Assembly: GCA_905214365.1 (NCBI GenBank)
Contig: CAJMMH010000133.1
Location: 1-7,565, forward strand
From: an uncultured bacterium
Lineage (GTDB): Bacteria; Bacillota; Clostridia; Lachnospirales; Lachnospiraceae
Length of the DNA stretch: 7,565 bases
Direction of reading: 5' to 3'
Part shown: in pieces, positions 6,714-7,565 of the stretch
How positions within the stretch are numbered: the stretch's first letter is position 1
How the letters are laid out: every line of letters begins with the position of its first letter
Notes under the pieces: generated by a model
What the model was told of the DNA's origin: nothing
Seen by the model: only the letters and a program-made list of their open reading frames with translations
Databases searched by the model: none
Program-made: the position numbers and the translations under genes

Positions 6714-6818
6714 TTATCTGCCGCGCATCCCTGCGACGCCTGCTGTGTAAAGCTTCTCCCCATCCCGCTGTTTACGCTCGGCGCACCCGAAATGCGGGAA
6801 ATACTTATCTGTGTTCAT
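6714..6818 (-). CDS. Possible 34-residue small ORF between permease and binding-protein genes
   Basis: An ATG at 6818, two bases after the permease stop codon, opens a 34-codon frame ending in TAA at 6714-6716. It would encode MNTDKYFPHFGCAERKQRDG followed by EKLYTAGVAGMRGR, a basic soluble peptide. An AAGGG at the end of the permease gene lies about 7 bases before the ATG, so translational coupling is possible. The frame spans the GC-rich part of the gap and stops just where the A-rich leader begins. Against it: no recognised family, no membrane segment, and the frame includes the shared intercistronic element. It may be chance. Confidence 0.3.
   Translation of the reverse strand: MNTDKYFPHFGCAERKQRDGEKLYTAGVAGMRGR
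6762..6780 (-). repeat. Copy 1 of intercistronic GAG-TAAA-ACAGCGGG element
   Basis: On the minus strand this reads CGAGCGTAAACAGCGGGAT. The outer blocks match the element before the sulfatase gene. The TCCCGC/GCGGGA pair at 6763-6768 and 6794-6799 could also form a 6-bp stem here, competing with a 4-bp CCCG-AAATG-CGGG hairpin at 6786-6798. Confidence 0.45.
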
Positions 6819-6820
6819 TA

Positions 6821-7565
6821 TCAACCCTTGACCGCTCCTGCGCTCAGTCCTGTTACCAGGTATTTCTGCAGGTACGCAAACAGAACAACCGGAACTAACA
6901 TTGCGATGATCGCGCCTGCCGCCATCGCTCCATAGCTGATATTGTACTCGCCCTGCATCATCTTCAGACCGATCGGGATTGTATAGTTCGCGGCATCATT
7001 CAAAAACATCATACTGAACAGAAACTCATTCCATACGCCAATGAACGCAAATGCCGCTGTCGTCACAATACCCGGCACAAGCATCGGCAGAATTACCTTA
7101 ATAACCGCCATAAACCGGCTGCATCCATCAATCTGCGCCGCCTCTTCCAACGTATATGGAATACCGCTGATAAAGCCCCGCATCAGAATTGAGTTAAACG
7201 GGAACTGGAACGTAATGCAGACCAGGATAACCGCTAACGGCTTTCCAATCAGATGCATCGCATGGAAGGTATTGAACAGCGGAATCAGAAGTACCGCATG
7301 CGGGATGAACTGAATGCACAGAAGCAGGAGCATAAACAGATTGCGTCCCTTAAAACGGTAACGGCTTAACGCGTATCCTACCATAATCGCAATGACAACG
7401 ATGCAGATAACAGATACCAGCGCAATCTTCATGGAATTTCCAAAGTACCGGCTAAAATTGCAGTTAACCCATGCTCTGATATAATTCTCAAAGGTTACTG
7501 GATCCGGAATGTACCGGATCGGCTTTTTCAGGATGTCTCCCTCCTGCTTTAGGGACGTGATGATT
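6821..7565 (-). CDS. ABC sugar-transporter permease, MalG/CUT1 type (5' end outside window)
   Basis: The 248 visible residues are the C-terminal part of a binding-protein-dependent transport system inner-membrane component. The frame is open to the right edge; the first visible residues (IITSLKQEGDIL, then PIRYIPDPVTFENYIRAW) match the periplasmic-side segment after the first membrane helix in MalG-type permeases, so perhaps 30-50 residues are missing. Five membrane helices follow: about visible residues 46-65, 77-97, 109-127, 165-187 and 212-234. The cytoplasmic EAA loop that docks to the ATPase is intact: EEAAQIDGCSRF (visible 140-151) followed by ILPMLVPG. A MalF-type partner permease would be expected just upstream. 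No ATPase is visible; in Firmicutes these transporters often share a general MsmK-type ATPase encoded elsewhere. The methionine at 7432 lies mid-protein and is not the start. Confidence 0.93.
   Translation of the reverse strand, partial: IITSLKQEGDILKKPIRYIPDPVTFENYIRAWVNCNFSRYFGNSMKIALVSVICIVVIAIMVGYALSRYRFKGRNLFMLLLLCIQFIPHAVLLIPLFNTFHAMHLIGKPLAVILVCITFQFPFNSILMRGFISGIPYTLEEAAQIDGCSRFMAVIKVILPMLVPGIVTTAAFAFIGVWNEFLFSMMFLNDAANYTIPIGLKMMQGEYNISYGAMAAGAIIAMLVPVVLFAYLQKYLVTGLSAGAVKG

Overview
The window carries the distal part of one co-directional operon, read entirely on the minus strand (right to left). It encodes uptake and intracellular breakdown of what is probably a sulfated oligosaccharide. 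Codon usage, roughly 50% G+C, Shine-Dalgarno spacing, a MalG-type (CUT1) permease and Lachnospiraceae-like signal-peptide wording suggest a gut-type anaerobic Firmicute (Clostridia, probably Lachnospiraceae). The genus cannot be decided from the sequence, and the family-level call is an inference.

Layout in order of transcription. (1) At 7565-6821 is the 3' part of an ABC sugar-transporter inner-membrane permease; its start lies beyond the right edge. (2) At 6820-6656 is a 165-bp gap holding a possible 34-codon small ORF, a GC-rich stem-loop and a strong ribosome binding site. (3) At 6655-5327 is the extracellular sugar-binding protein of the transporter, with a signal peptide that unusually lacks the lipobox cysteine. 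(4) At 5326-5092 is a long gap with two stem-loops, one a 17-bp stem that pairs fully only as minus-strand RNA. (5) At 5091-3751 is a type I sulfatase of the Cys type without a signal peptide. (6) At 3750-3625 is a gap with a large nested inverted repeat. (7) At 3624-385 is a 1079-residue glycoside hydrolase resembling GH106 (alpha-L-rhamnosidase-like), also without a signal peptide. (8) An intrinsic terminator for this strand lies at 231-267. (9) The leftmost ~300 bases are AT-richer and hold two back-to-back perfect palindromes and small unassigned open frames on the plus strand.

How it would work: the binding protein captures an oligosaccharide outside the cell and the permease pair imports it. 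The energising ATPase and the partner permease are not in view. The sulfatase removes sulfate in the cytoplasm and the GH106-like enzyme then cleaves the exposed sugar. The substrate is not determined; a sulfated, rhamnose-containing or otherwise decorated glycan fits the gene set.

The least ordinary features are regulatory or structural. All three intercistronic gaps contain a recurring GAG-TAAA-ACAGCGGG-like element and stem-loop potential, which suggests stepwise control of the relative output of transporter and enzymes.
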